A stretch of DNA of 64,000 nt from NCBI GenBank assembly GCA_963753585.1, contig CAVWCU010000001.1, forward strand, positions 1,054,001-1,118,000, in the 5' to 3' direction. Origin of the DNA: VRUE01 sp963753585 (GTDB taxonomy: Bacteria; Actinomycetota; Thermoleophilia; Solirubrobacterales; 70-9). Below, one piece after another: positions 1 to 9,166 of the stretch; positions within the stretch are counted from its first letter, which is position 1; the number at the start of each line of letters is the position of its first letter. The notes under the pieces are model-generated. The model did no database searches. It saw nothing but the letters and a program-made list of their open reading frames with translations, and had not been told where the DNA came from. The position numbers and the translations under genes were made by a program.

Positions 1-224
1 GCTTCCCGTTCGGGTCGGCCCGGGCCTGCCGAGATCACGACGTTGTCGAAGTGAAGCTCCGCCAAATCGCTCCAGGCGACCTCGTCGTTGCGGACCACGA
101 TCGGCTCCTCGCCGTTCGTCTCAGCCAAAAGCTGGAAGAGGTTGTAGGTGAAGGAGTCGTGGTTGTCGATCAGCAGCGTCTTCAACGAACCGGCTCTCGG
201 CGAGGAGGCAGGCGAGGTTGTCAC
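1..224 (-). CDS. pabA: Glutamine amidotransferase, PabA/TrpG type (5' part only)
   Basis: The minus strand encodes the N-terminus of a class I glutamine amidotransferase that runs off the window edge. Visible motifs are LLIDNHDSFTYNLFQ and, later, VVISAGPGRP, the classic start and oxyanion region of the amidotransferase of anthranilate or aminodeoxychorismate synthase. These enzymes take ammonia from glutamine for chorismate amination. The divergent neighbour is a PabC-like lyase, so 4-aminobenzoate (folate) synthesis is more likely than tryptophan. The start is uncertain: GTG at 224 or TTG at 185; the TTG gives the usual spacing to LLIDNHDSF. The remainder, possibly a fused PabB domain, lies outside the window. 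Confidence 0.82.
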   Translation of the reverse strand, partial: MTTSPASSPRAGSLKTLLIDNHDSFTYNLFQLLAETNGEEPIVVRNDEVAWSDLAELHFDNVVISAGPGRPERE

Positions 225-225
225 A

Positions 226-1002
226 ATGGCCGCCGTGCCCGCTCGGCCGCGGCCCGACCGCGAACAGGGAGTCTTCGAGACGCTGCTCGTCCTCGACGGC
301 CAGCCCGTCCAGCTGGACGCTCACCTCACCAGGCTCGAAGCCAGCCTGAAGGCCCTGTTCCCCGACCTGCCGCCGCCTCCGGAACTCGTCCGGGCTATCG
401 ACGAGCACGCCCGGAACGTCTCTGTGGGCGGTCTTCGGATCACCGTCGCGCCCACCGCGGAGGGCGAGATCGAGGCCACGATCGAGGCCTCGAAGGTCGA
501 GCCCGAACGGATCCTTCCCTCCGAGCCGCACGCGATCGACGCACACAGCCTCGTGCTGCCCGGCGGGCTGGGCAGCCACAAGTGGGCGGACCGCACTCTC
601 CTCGACGAAGAGCAGGAGCGCCTGGATGCCGATGCGGTGCCGGTGATCTTCGACTGGGACGGCACACTGCTCGAGGCCTCGCGCGCCAACGTCTTCACAG
701 TCATGGGCGGCGTCTTGATAACGCCTCTCGCCGACGGTCGCATACTGCCCGGAATCGCCAGGGCGTGCGTGTTGGAAATCGCCGCCGACGCCGGTCTCGA
801 GACCCGCGAAGCGGAGCTTTGCCGGGAGGACTTAGCCCTCGCCGACGAGGTATTCCTAACCGGCTCGCTGCGAGGCGTCGAGCGAGTCCGGACCCTCGAC
901 GGCGCAAGGCTCAAAACCGACGGGGAAGTCACCGTCCGCGTGGCGGGAGATCTGCGGAGGGCGTGGATCCACGGTGGTTTGGATAGGGTTCCGCGCCGCT
1001 GA
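226..1002 (+). CDS. pabC: Aminodeoxychorismate lyase / class IV aminotransferase
   Basis: A fold-type IV PLP enzyme of 258 residues, likely releasing pyruvate from aminodeoxychorismate to give 4-aminobenzoate. The N-terminal EQGVFETLLV motif, the HKWADRTLL segment that should carry the PLP lysine, and SRANVFTV plus LPGIARACVL fit the branched-chain aminotransferase/PabC family. ATG 226 is preferred because the family begins shortly before the GxFETLL motif; an in-frame ATG at 148 would add residues that read through pabA. The stop overlaps the sucC start (TGATG). A D-amino-acid or branched-chain aminotransferase is the alternative, but the divergent PabA favours PabC. Confidence 0.78.
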   Translation: MAAVPARPRPDREQGVFETLLVLDGQPVQLDAHLTRLEASLKALFPDLPPPPELVRAIDEHARNVSVGGLRITVAPTAEGEIEATIEASKVEPERILPSEPHAIDAHSLVLPGGLGSHKWADRTLLDEEQERLDADAVPVIFDWDGTLLEASRANVFTVMGGVLITPLADGRILPGIARACVLEIAADAGLETREAELCREDLALADEVFLTGSLRGVERVRTLDGARLKTDGEVTVRVAGDLRRAWIHGGLDRVPRR

Positions 1003-2219
1003 TGAGGTTCTTCGAGTACGAGGCAAGGCAGATCGTCGAGCTGGCGGGGATTCCCGTCACCAAGTACGGGTTCTGCACCAGCCCCGAGGAAGCACGGAAG
1101 GTCGCCGAGGAGATCGGCGGCCCGGTCGTGATCAAGTCGCAGGTGCTGAGCGGCGGGCGGATGAAGGCCGGCGGCGTCAAGTTCGCCGACACGCCCGACG
1201 AGGCCGCGGAGCACGCCGAGGCGATCCTGAAGCTGGAGATCAACGGGCACATGCCGCGCGGCGTCCTCGTCGACCCCAAAGCCGAGGTCAAGCAGGAGTA
1301 CTACGCCGGCGTCGTCTGGGACGGCACTGCGAAGAAGCCGCTGATGCTGTTCAGCGACATGGGAGGCATCGACATCGAGGAGGTCGCCGAGCAGCACCCC
1401 GACCACGTCGGCCGCGGCCACGTCTCCAATCTGCTGCCGATCGCCGACTTCGAGGCCAAGCAGGTCGTTGCCGCAACCGGGGTCACCGGCTCGCAGCTGA
1501 ACCGGGCGACTCCGATTCTCGCCCGCCTCGCCCGCCTCTTCCGCGACAACGACATGACCCTGGCCGAGATCAACCCGCTGGCCGAGCTCGCCGACGGCAG
1601 CTTCGTCGCCCTCGACGCCCACATGGAGATGGAGAACGAGGCGGTCGGCCGCCAGAAGGGCCTGCTGCGCAAGCGGCTGGAGATCGCCGATGAGGACACC
1701 CGCGAGACCTATGAGCCCTCCGACTTCGAGCGCAACGTCGCCGCGATCGACGCCGCCGACCACCGCGGCGTGATCCAGGGCAAGGACCACGGCTTCGAGG
1801 GCAACCTCGGGCTGGTGATCGGCGCCGGGGGCGGCTCGCTGACGCTGACCGACGCGGTCCGCAGCCAGGGCGGCAAGCCCGCCAACTACTCCGAGATCGG
1901 CGGCAACCCCTCGGTGGCCAAGGCCTGCGGCCTGGCCAAGGAGGTGCTGGAAAAGGACGGTGTCGAGAAGATCGCCGTGATGATGTCGATCGTCTCCAAC
2001 ACCCGCGTCGACATCGTCGCCCGCGGTGTGATCAAGGCCTGCCTCGAGCTGGGCAAGGACCCCGGCGAGACGATCGCGATCTTCCGCATCCCCGGCGCCT
2101 GGGAGGACGAGGGCTTCAAGATCCTCGAGCGATACGGGGTCGAGTACTGCGACCGCTCGGTCTCGATGTGGGAGGCGGCCGGGCGCGCGGTGGCCAAGAT
2201 CCAGGGAGCGCCCGCATGA
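1002..2219 (+). CDS. sucC: Succinate-CoA ligase (ADP-forming) beta subunit-like, ATP-grasp
   Basis: A 405-residue ATP-grasp plus CoA-ligase domain protein. It begins FFEYEARQIVELAGIPVTKYG, carries the VIKSQVLSGGRMKAGGVKF nucleotide-binding region and the TLAEINPLAEL metal-binding segment, and ends in the flavodoxin-like ligase domain with GNLGLVIGAGGGSL and EIGGNPSVAKACGLAKEVL. It pairs with the alpha subunit next door to make the alpha2beta2 TCA-cycle enzyme that couples succinyl-CoA cleavage to ATP synthesis. Malate- or citrate-CoA ligase beta subunits look similar and cannot be excluded. Its ATG overlaps the pabC stop, suggesting co-transcription. Confidence 0.88.
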   Translation: MRFFEYEARQIVELAGIPVTKYGFCTSPEEARKVAEEIGGPVVIKSQVLSGGRMKAGGVKFADTPDEAAEHAEAILKLEINGHMPRGVLVDPKAEVKQEYYAGVVWDGTAKKPLMLFSDMGGIDIEEVAEQHPDHVGRGHVSNLLPIADFEAKQVVAATGVTGSQLNRATPILARLARLFRDNDMTLAEINPLAELADGSFVALDAHMEMENEAVGRQKGLLRKRLEIADEDTRETYEPSDFERNVAAIDAADHRGVIQGKDHGFEGNLGLVIGAGGGSLTLTDAVRSQGGKPANYSEIGGNPSVAKACGLAKEVLEKDGVEKIAVMMSIVSNTRVDIVARGVIKACLELGKDPGETIAIFRIPGAWEDEGFKILERYGVEYCDRSVSMWEAAGRAVAKIQGAPA

Positions 2220-2285
2220 GCCCCAGATCAATCCCGGCAGATGCTCCGCTGTCGCGTCCGCTCTGCCGGGGAGAGGCCCGCTGAG

Positions 2286-3203
2286 ATGTCGATCCTCCTA
2301 ACCAAAGAGACGACCTTCATCGTCCAGGGCATCACCGGGCGCGAGGCGGTCAACCTGACCCGCGAGTGCCTCGACTACGGCTCCAAGATCGTCGGCGGGG
2401 TCACTCCCGGCCGCAAGGGGCGTGAGGTGCACGGCGTGCCGGTCTTCGACACCGTCGCCCAAGCGGTCGAGCACCACGGCGGCCCGATCGACGGCTCTGT
2501 CGTCACCGTCCCCCCCGCCTTCACCAAGGACGCGGTGCTGGAGGCGATCGAGAACGGGATCAAGCTGATCGTGATCGTCACCGAGCGCATCCCGCGCCGC
2601 GACGTCGCCCAGATGGTGGAGCTGGCCAACCTGCGCGGGACCCGCATCATCGGCCCAAACTGCCTCGGCCTGATCGTCCCCGAGGTCTGCAAGATGGGCG
2701 GCATCGGCGGCCCGGCAAAGGACGCGGCCAAGGCCTACGCACCCGGCCCGGTCGGCGTGATGAGCCGCTCCGGCGGGATGACCACCGAGATCTCCTCCTC
2801 GTTGACCCAGGCCGGCCTCGGTGTCTCCACCGCCGTCTCGATCGGCGGCGACGCGATCATCGGTTCCACCTACGCCGAGCTGATGCCCTACTTCGAGGCC
2901 GACGAGCAGACCCAGGCGATCGTGATCTACACCGAGCCCGGCGGCCGCATGGAGGCGCAGCTCTCCGAATGGGTCAAGGAGAACGACTCGCGCCTGCCGA
3001 TCGTCGCTTTCATGGCCGGCAAGTTCATGGACGACGAGGAGATGAAGGGGATGAGCTTCGGCCACGCGGGCACGATCGTCGAGGGCGTCGAGGACACCGC
3101 GACCGAGAAGATCGCCCGGCTTGAAGCCGCCGGCATCCGCGTGGTCGAGCGGATCGACGAGATTCCCGACGCGGTCAAGGAGAAGCTGGGGGTTACGGCA
3201 TGA
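2286..3203 (+). CDS. sucD: Succinate-CoA ligase alpha subunit-like
   Basis: A 305-residue alpha subunit. The CoA-binding Rossmann domain starts SILLTKETTFIVQGITGREA. The ligase domain has MSRSGGMTTEISSSLTQAGLG, VSIGGDAIIGSTYAEL and SFGHAGTIVEG, where the histidine is the one phosphorylated in this family. ATG 2286 gives the canonical N-terminus; the frame is open from 2241 but those residues match nothing in the family. It follows sucC after 66 bases and overlaps the downstream ferredoxin-like gene by ATGA, so the three look like one operon. Confidence 0.9.
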   Translation: MSILLTKETTFIVQGITGREAVNLTRECLDYGSKIVGGVTPGRKGREVHGVPVFDTVAQAVEHHGGPIDGSVVTVPPAFTKDAVLEAIENGIKLIVIVTERIPRRDVAQMVELANLRGTRIIGPNCLGLIVPEVCKMGGIGGPAKDAAKAYAPGPVGVMSRSGGMTTEISSSLTQAGLGVSTAVSIGGDAIIGSTYAELMPYFEADEQTQAIVIYTEPGGRMEAQLSEWVKENDSRLPIVAFMAGKFMDDEEMKGMSFGHAGTIVEGVEDTATEKIARLEAAGIRVVERIDEIPDAVKEKLGVTA

Positions 3204-3433
3204 GCGCAGCGCTGAGCAAGGTCTTCATCGACGTCGAGGTCGATGCCTCGGTCGCCGCCGACGCGGCGCTCGCCGCCAAGCTGGAGGAAGTCTGCCCGGT
3301 CGACATCTTCAAGGCGACCGACTCCGGGGTCGAAGTCGTCGAGGACAACCTCGACGAGTGCGTCCTCTGCAACCTCTGCGTCGACGCCGCGCCCGGGGGC
3401 AGCGTCCGCGTCGTCAAGCTGTACGAGCAGTAG
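3200..3433 (+). CDS. Small FixX-like ferredoxin
   Basis: A 77-residue acidic protein with one cysteine in EVCPVDIFKA and a CVLCNLC triad near residue 55. That arrangement (lone Cys-Pro, then CxxCxxC, with no second CP after the triad) matches single [4Fe-4S] FixX-like proteins and the C-terminal domain of ETF-quinone oxidoreductase. It probably carries electrons. Its start overlaps sucD by four bases, so it should be translated with the succinate-CoA ligase. The partner oxidoreductase is not visible. Its last 20 bases overlap the 3' end of the convergent HxlR gene. Confidence 0.72.
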   Translation: MSAALSKVFIDVEVDASVAADAALAAKLEEVCPVDIFKATDSGVEVVEDNLDECVLCNLCVDAAPGGSVRVVKLYEQ

Positions 3434-4106
3434 CGCCGGCGCCCACTGCACCGATCACGGCTCTCGCGTCTTCGCGTAGGCGCTCGGGCAGGACAACCGC
3501 CGCGCAGAGGGCCTCGAACGCCTCGCCGTCGCCGGCGATCTCCACCTCGGTGGCGTCGCCACTTCCCACGACCAGGGCCCCGAGGATCGCCCGCGGCGGC
3601 CCGGTGAGGGTCAGGTCGGGAGCGGCCGCCTCGCCCCTTTCCGCCTCGATCCGGCCGGCGGCGATCTGCAACCGGAAGGCGTGGCCCTCGCTGCGAAGCT
3701 GGACCGTCATCGCCACGTCGTCGGACGGCTGCAGGACGACCCGGAGTGAGTTGGGCAGCCAGGAGGGCTCCAGTCCCTCGACATCGCCGGCCGCGTAGAA
3801 GTTCAGGCCCCAGCGGCCCAGCTCGATCAGTGGCCGGTCGAGCCCGCGGCCGAGCTCGGTCAGCTCGTAGACGATGGCCGAGGCGGGGGGATCGAGTTCG
3901 TGGCGGCAAACGATCCCGTCCTGCTCCATGTCGCGAAGGCGCTTCGTCAGCACGTCCGTAGGTGCCCCGCCGACAGCCCGAGCGAGGTCGGAGAAGCGCA
4001 GCGGCCCGAGCAGCAGCTCGCGCACGATCAGCAACGACCAGCGCTCGCCGACTCGGTCAAGGGCCCCGGCGATGCTGCAGGCCTGGTCGTACTGGCGACG
4101 CGTCAT
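3414..4106 (-). CDS. HxlR-family transcriptional regulator with C-terminal SCP2-like domain
   Basis: A 230-residue protein. Residues 1-110 form an HxlR winged helix: CSIAGALDRVGERWSLLIVRELLLG, then FSDLARAVGGAPTDVLTKRLRDMEQDGIV and YELTELGRGL. The C-terminal half (about 125-225: LTLTGPPRAILGALVVGSGDATEVEIAGDGEAFEALC in outline) resembles a sterol-carrier SCP2-like lipid-binding domain, a common pairing that suggests a hydrophobic ligand. It is divergent from the MMPL pump at 4215 and is the obvious candidate to regulate it through the inverted repeat at 4121-4145. Confidence 0.85.
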   Translation of the reverse strand: MTRRQYDQACSIAGALDRVGERWSLLIVRELLLGPLRFSDLARAVGGAPTDVLTKRLRDMEQDGIVCRHELDPPASAIVYELTELGRGLDRPLIELGRWGLNFYAAGDVEGLEPSWLPNSLRVVLQPSDDVAMTVQLRSEGHAFRLQIAAGRIEAERGEAAAPDLTLTGPPRAILGALVVGSGDATEVEIAGDGEAFEALCAAVVLPERLREDARAVIGAVGAGATARTA

Positions 4107-4120
4107 AACAAGATCCTATC

Positions 4121-4145
4121 AGTTAATTTGTTTTTCAAAGTAACT
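4121..4145. promoter_or_regulatory. Inverted repeat, likely HxlR operator between regulator and pump
   Basis: Arms agttaatttg (4121-4130) and caaagtaact (4136-4145) pair with one mismatch around a T5 loop. The site lies in an AT-rich patch 15 bases upstream of the HxlR start and 70 bases upstream of the pump, in a GC-rich genome. Position and symmetry suggest an operator; the binding protein is inferred. Confidence 0.5.
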
Positions 4146-4214
4146 CCTTGGAAATCTGGTACGGTCTTTGGCCATGGAGATCCCATCCCCCGGCCCCCGC
4201 CCGTTGATTCCCCG

Positions 4215-6346
4215 ATGAACCGGATCGCAAACCTCACCTGGAAGCACCCGAAGCTCGTCCTCGTCGGCGGTCGCCGCCTTCGTCGTCATCGCCGCTGCCT
4301 TCGGCAGCAACGTCGAGCAGCACCTGAAGGCCGCCGGCTTCACCGACAGCTCCTCGGAGAGCGAGCAGGCGACGTTGCTGCTGCGCGACTCGCTCGGCTA
4401 CGACCCCAACCCGGCGATCGTGCTCGTCGTCCGCGATCCCGATGGCGGGCAGCTCGATCTCGCCGATCCCGCCGTGCGGAGCGAGGTCGCCCGCATCACG
4501 GCGGGCGCCGAAGGGGTCGAGCACGTCGGCCGCGTCGTCAATCCGCTGCGCGACCGGGCTGCCGGCGCGGCGCTGATCGCCCGCGACGGGGAGTCGCTGG
4601 CGATCGCCGTCAACCTCTCGACCGAGGACATCGAGGACGCGGGTGGCGTCGCCGCCGAGGGGGTGGCGGAGATGATCGAGAGCAGCTCGCTCGACGTGGC
4701 CGAGGGTGGCTTCGCGCAGGGCTTCAACGAGACCAACGACCAGACCCGCGAAGACCTGACCAAGGCCGAGCTGATCGCCTTCCCGATCCTCGCCCTCTTC
4801 CTGCTCTTCGTCTTCCGCGGCGTCGTCGCGGCCGGCATACCGCTGCTGATCGGGGTGATCTCAATCATCGGCACGCTGCTCGTGCTGCGGATCATGTCGG
4901 GCTTCGTCGACACCTCGGTCTTCGCGCTCAACATCGCGACCGGGATGAGCCTCGGGCTCGCCGTCGACTACGCGCTGCTGATGGTCTCGCGATATCGCGA
5001 GGAGATCGCCGGCAGCGGGGCGACCCGCGAGGCACACCGCCGCACCGTGCAGAGAGCCGGGCGCACGGTGGTCTTCTCAGGGCTCACGGTCGCGGCGGCG
5101 CTGGCGGCGCTGGTATTCATGCCGCAGCGCTTCCTCTACTCGATGGCCGTCGCGGGGGCGTCGGTAGCGGTGCTCTCCTCGCTGATCGCGATCCTCGTCG
5201 TCCCCTCGCTGCTGAGGCTGCTTGGAACGCGCATCGACGCTCTCTCGATCCGCCGCGGCCCGGCAGTGTCGGACACCTCGGACGGTTGGTACCGGCTGGC
5301 GCGCGGCGTGATGCGGCGCCCGGTGGCCGTCGCCCTGGCCAGCTCGGCGCTGTTGCTCGCCGCGGCCACCCCCCTGCTCTGGACCACGCTGACCGGCCCC
5401 AGTGCCGAAGCGGTACCGCCCAACCAGCCCTCCTACGACGCCTACCGCTACCTCGAAGCGCACTACCCGCGCGACGTCACCGAGGCGGTGACCGTCGCCG
5501 TGGACGGACGGGCCCGTCCGGCCCAGCTGGCGGCCTTCCAGCGCCAGGTCGAAGAAGTCGGCGGGGTGGAGAGCGGCGCGCCCTTCGTCCGCGCCTCCGA
5601 CGAGGTCGCCTTCGCCAACTTCGCCCTCTCCGACACCGGCCCTCAACGGCCCCTCGCAGGACTCGGTCCACGAGATCCGCGACCTCGACCCACCCGGCAG
5701 CGCGAGCGTGCTGGTCTCCGGCAACACGGCCCGCTTCATCGACCAGAAGCAGAGCCTGCTCGAGCACGCGCCGCTTGTCGTCGCGATCATCGCCCTCACC
5801 ACGCTCGTGCTGCTCTTCCTGCTCACCGGCTCGGTGTTGCTGCCGCTGAAGACGCTGGTGATGAACACCCTGACCCTGGGCGCCACCCTCGGCATCCTCG
5901 TCCTCGCCTTCCAGGAGGGCTGGCTCGACTCGCCGCTCGACTACACCGGCCCCGCGGCGGTCGAGGTGACCAGCCTGGTCTTCCTCTTCGCCGTGATCTT
6001 CGGTCTCGCCACCGACTACGCGGTCCTGGTGATGGCGCGGATCAAGGAACGGCGCGACCTCGGCGACTCCAACGAGGAGGCCGTGGCGGTCGGCATCGCC
6101 CGCACCGGCCGCGTGATCACCGCCGCCGCGGTGGCGATCGCGATCGTCTTCCTCGCGTTCGCCGTCAGCAGCGTCTTCTTCATCAAGCAGATCGCGATCG
6201 GGATGGCCTTCGGCGTGATGATCGACGCCACCATCGTCCGTGCCCTCCTCGTCCCCTCCCTCATGCGCCTCTTCGGCGAGTGGAACTGGTGGGCGCCGAA
6301 ACCCCTGCGCCGCATCTATCTACGTCTCGGATTTTCCGAGGCCTGA
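4215..6346 (+). pseudogene. MMPL/RND-family transporter, two frameshifts
   Basis: An RND-superfamily pump of about 710 residues read in three frames. Residues 1-19 (MNRIANLTWKHPKLVLVGG) are in one frame. An extra base near 4265 moves to the frame that encodes VAAFVVIAAAFG and most of the protein, including the GMSLGLAVDYALLMVSRYREE motif of MMPL proteins. A second shift near 5645, after FALSDTG, leads to DSVHEIRDLDPPGSASVLVSGNTARFID in outline and the final membrane bundle with IFGLATDYAVLVMARIKE. The two halves each have the expected loop and membrane helices and no missing domain, so sequencing indels are as likely as real decay. Probably exports a lipid or hydrophobic compound under the divergent HxlR regulator. 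Confidence 0.75.
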
Positions 6347-6414
6347 GACCAACCCGCTCAGCACCCGGCGGTTGAGATCGGTGTGTGCAGGTCGTCACGG
6401 CGGGTAGATAGACG

Positions 6415-6442
6415 TTGACATCGATCGATGTCTGGTTAACCT
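6415..6442 (+). promoter_or_regulatory. Promoter with 16-bp palindromic operator upstream of the fatty-acid operon
   Basis: A consensus -35 box TTGACA (6415-6420) and a -10-like TAACCT (6437-6442) are separated by 16 bases. The perfect palindrome GACATCGATCGATGTC (6417-6432) covers the last four bases of the -35 box and most of the spacer, so a bound repressor would block polymerase. The thiolase start codon follows at 6478. The repressor is not identified. Confidence 0.6.
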
Positions 6443-6477
6443 GTGCATCGATCCCTGTAACGAAAGGCTGAGGTTCG

Positions 6478-7770
6478 TTGATCGACAAGACACGCCGGGT
6501 CGCCATCGTCGGCGGCAACCGGATCCCGTTCGCGCGCTCGAATTCCGTGTATTCGCGCGCTTCCAACCAGGACATGCTCACCGCCGCCCTCGACGGGCTT
6601 GTCGGCCGCTTCTCGCTGGAGGGCGAGCGCCTCGGCGAGGTTGCCGGGGGCGCCGTGCTCAAGCACTCGCGCGACCGCGACCTGACCCGCGAGAGCGTGC
6701 TCGGCACCCGGCTCGCGCCGGAGACGCCCACCTACGACGTCCAGCAGGCCTGCGGCACCGGACTGGAGACGACGATCCTCGTCGCCAACAAGATCGCTCT
6801 CGGGCAGATCGACGCAGGGATCGCCTGCGGCGCGGACACCACCTCCGACGCGCCGATCGGCCTCAACGAGGACCTGCGCGAAGTGCTGCTCGACGCCAAC
6901 CGCGAGAAGTCCAACTGGGGACGGGTGCGGCAGATGACCCGCCTGCGGCCCAGCCACGTGGTCCCCTCGATTCCACGGAACGAGGAGCCGCGTACCGGCC
7001 TCTCGATGGGCGAGCACTGCGCGGTCATGGCCTCGGAGTGGGAAATCGGGCGCGAGGAGCAGGACGAGCTCGCGGTACGCAGCCACCACAACCTTGCCGC
7101 CGCCTACGAGCGCGGCTTCATGGACGATCTGGTCAATCCCTACCTCGGGCTCGAGCGCGACCAGAACATGCGCCCAGATTCCTCGGCGGAGAAACTGGCC
7201 AAGCTCGGCCCGGTCTTCGGCGGTGAGGACGGCACCATGACCGCCGCCAACTCGACCCCGCTCTCAGACGGAGCATCCGCGGTGCTGCTGGCCAGCGAGG
7301 AGTGGGCGAAGGAGCACGACCTTCCCGTCCTCGCCTGGTTCGCCGACGGCCAGACCGCGGCGATCGACCACGTGCACAAGCGCGAGGGACTGCTGATGGC
7401 GCCGGCGTACGCGATGCCGGCGATGCTCGACCGCGCGGGGCTCTCGCTGCAGGACTTCGACCTCTACGAGATCCACGAGGCCTTCGCCGCCCAGGTGCTC
7501 TGCACGCTGCGCGCCTGGGAGGACGAGCGCTTCTGCCGCGAGCGCCTCGGGCGCGAGAGGCCGCTCGGCGAGATCGACCGCGAGAAGCTCAACGTCAACG
7601 GCGGTTCGCTCGCCGCCGGCCATCCCTTCGCCGCGACCGGGGGGCGGATCGTCGCCAGCCTCGCCAAGGCGCTGCACGAGCGCGGTTCCGGCCGCGGTGC
7701 GATCAGCATCTGCGCCGCAGGCGGCCAGGGCGTCGTCGCGTTCCTCGAGGGACCGGAGGGAACCCTGTGA
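6478..7770 (+). CDS. Thiolase (acetyl-CoA acyltransferase, FadA2/FadI-like)
   Basis: A 430-residue thiolase catalysing thiolytic cleavage of 3-ketoacyl-CoA or the reverse condensation. The nucleophilic cysteine is in QQACGTGLET (about residue 92). The second half has EIHEAFAAQ, GGSLAAGHPFAATGGR with the catalytic histidine, and CAAGGQG with the acid/base cysteine. The start is TTG 6478, preceded by GAAAGG; no ATG gives the full N-terminal RRVAIVGGNRIPFARS. It is first in a run of beta-oxidation genes. Gene order and family type match the mycobacterial fadA2-fabG4-htdX set, which is established knowledge; the role here is inferred. Confidence 0.9.
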   Translation: MIDKTRRVAIVGGNRIPFARSNSVYSRASNQDMLTAALDGLVGRFSLEGERLGEVAGGAVLKHSRDRDLTRESVLGTRLAPETPTYDVQQACGTGLETTILVANKIALGQIDAGIACGADTTSDAPIGLNEDLREVLLDANREKSNWGRVRQMTRLRPSHVVPSIPRNEEPRTGLSMGEHCAVMASEWEIGREEQDELAVRSHHNLAAAYERGFMDDLVNPYLGLERDQNMRPDSSAEKLAKLGPVFGGEDGTMTAANSTPLSDGASAVLLASEEWAKEHDLPVLAWFADGQTAAIDHVHKREGLLMAPAYAMPAMLDRAGLSLQDFDLYEIHEAFAAQVLCTLRAWEDERFCRERLGRERPLGEIDREKLNVNGGSLAAGHPFAATGGRIVASLAKALHERGSGRGAISICAAGGQGVVAFLEGPEGTL

Positions 7771-7843
7771 GCGTCCAAATCGACCCGGTGATCGCCGGGT
7801 GTTCGAGTCCGGGGCGATTTGGACGCGAACCCGGAGGTGTGTC

Positions 7844-9166
7844 GTGAGCGACCTCTACTCGCGCGTCGTCAACTCGCCCCCGGGCCGATTCGTCGCGCCT
7901 CGCATCGGCCTGCCCCAACCGGCGAAGCTGGACCGCCAGGCACCGGGCACGCCGGTCGTCTCCGGTGCGGTCCTCTTCGGCGCCGCCCCCGGCGGGAGGC
8001 TCGACAAGCAAGTCGAGCGCCTGCTGGGCGACGTCGGCGCCCCCCGTCCCGAGAAATCGGACAGCCCGGTCAAGGCGCTCGTCTTCGACGCCACCGGGAT
8101 CGCCGACTCGACCGAGCTGGTCGAGCTGCAGCGCTTCTTCCATCCCAACGTGAAGCGGGTCCAGGCCTCCGGCCGTGTCGTCGTGCTCGGCACGCCTCCG
8201 GCCGGTCTGCCGGCTCGGGCCGCCACGGCGCAGCGCGCGCTCGAGGGATTCACCCGCTCCCTTGGCAAGGAGATCGGCCGCGGCATCACCGTGCAGCTGG
8301 TCTACGTCGCCGACGGTGTCGAGCGGGAGATGGAGTCGACCCTCCGCTTCCTGCTCTCGCCCCGCTCCGCCTACGTCTCCGGCCAGGTGATCGAGGTCGG
8401 CACCGCCGTCGTCAAGGCGCCCGCGATCGACTGGTCTCAGCCGCTCGACGGCAAGATCGCCCTGGTCACCGGCGCCTCGCGCGGCATCGGCGAGGCAATC
8501 GCCACCACCCTGCACCGCGACGGCGCCGGGCTGGTGCTGCTCGACGTGCCGGCGCTTGCCGGCGACCTGGCGAAGGTCGCCACGGAGCTCGACGCCGAGA
8601 CGATCGAACTCGATATCACCGAGGAGGACGCGCCGCGACAGATAGCCGACCAGCTCTCGGGCGGCGTCGACATAGTCGTCCACAACGCCGGCGTCACCCG
8701 CGACCGCACGATCGCGAAGATGCCCGAGGACCGCTGGACCTCGTTGATGGAGATCAACCTCTCCAGTGAGGAGCGGATAAACGACGAGCTGCTGGAGCGC
8801 GGGCTGCTGCGCGAGAACGGCCGGATCGTCTGCGTCTCCTCGATGAGCGGCGTCGCCGGAAACTCCGGCCAGACCAACTACGCGACCTCGAAGGCCGGTG
8901 TGATCGGCATGGTCGAAGCGCTGGCGCCGGAACTGGCAAAGCGCAAGGCGACGATCAACGCCGTCGCCCCGGGCTTCATCGAGACGCAGATGACGGAGGC
9001 GATGCCGATCCCGATCCGCGAAGCGGGACGGCGGATGAACAGCATGTCGCAGGGCGGGCTGCCGGTCGACGTCGCCGAGACGATCGCCTGGTTCGCCAGC
9101 CCGGCCTCGACCGGGGTCAACGGCAACGTCGTCCGCGTCTGCGGCCAGAGCCTGCTGGGAGCCTGA
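7844..9166 (+). CDS. fabG4: High-molecular-weight 3-oxoacyl-(ACP/CoA) reductase, FabG4-like
   Basis: A 440-residue short-chain dehydrogenase, nearly twice the normal FabG length. Residues 1-195 form an N-terminal flavodoxin-like domain typical of FabG4. The catalytic SDR domain follows with VTGASRGIGEA (about 208-218), HNAGVTRD, and the Ser...YxxxK set in SSMSGVAGNSGQTNYATSKAG in outline. The NAD(P)-dependent reaction interconverts 3-ketoacyl and 3-hydroxyacyl thioesters. GTG 7844 was chosen because GGAGG lies at 7833-7837. The stop overlaps the next start (TGATGG), indicating translational coupling with the MaoC dehydratase. Confidence 0.88.
   Translation: MSDLYSRVVNSPPGRFVAPRIGLPQPAKLDRQAPGTPVVSGAVLFGAAPGGRLDKQVERLLGDVGAPRPEKSDSPVKALVFDATGIADSTELVELQRFFHPNVKRVQASGRVVVLGTPPAGLPARAATAQRALEGFTRSLGKEIGRGITVQLVYVADGVEREMESTLRFLLSPRSAYVSGQVIEVGTAVVKAPAIDWSQPLDGKIALVTGASRGIGEAIATTLHRDGAGLVLLDVPALAGDLAKVATELDAETIELDITEEDAPRQIADQLSGGVDIVVHNAGVTRDRTIAKMPEDRWTSLMEINLSSEERINDELLERGLLRENGRIVCVSSMSGVAGNSGQTNYATSKAGVIGMVEALAPELAKRKATINAVAPGFIETQMTEAMPIPIREAGRRMNSMSQGGLPVDVAETIAWFASPASTGVNGNVVRVCGQSLLGA

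Noticed and set aside
321..2231. 636-residue minus-strand frame over pabC and sucC
   Set aside because: It is antisense to two genes with clear family motifs and has low-complexity composition; such long antisense frames are common in GC-rich DNA.
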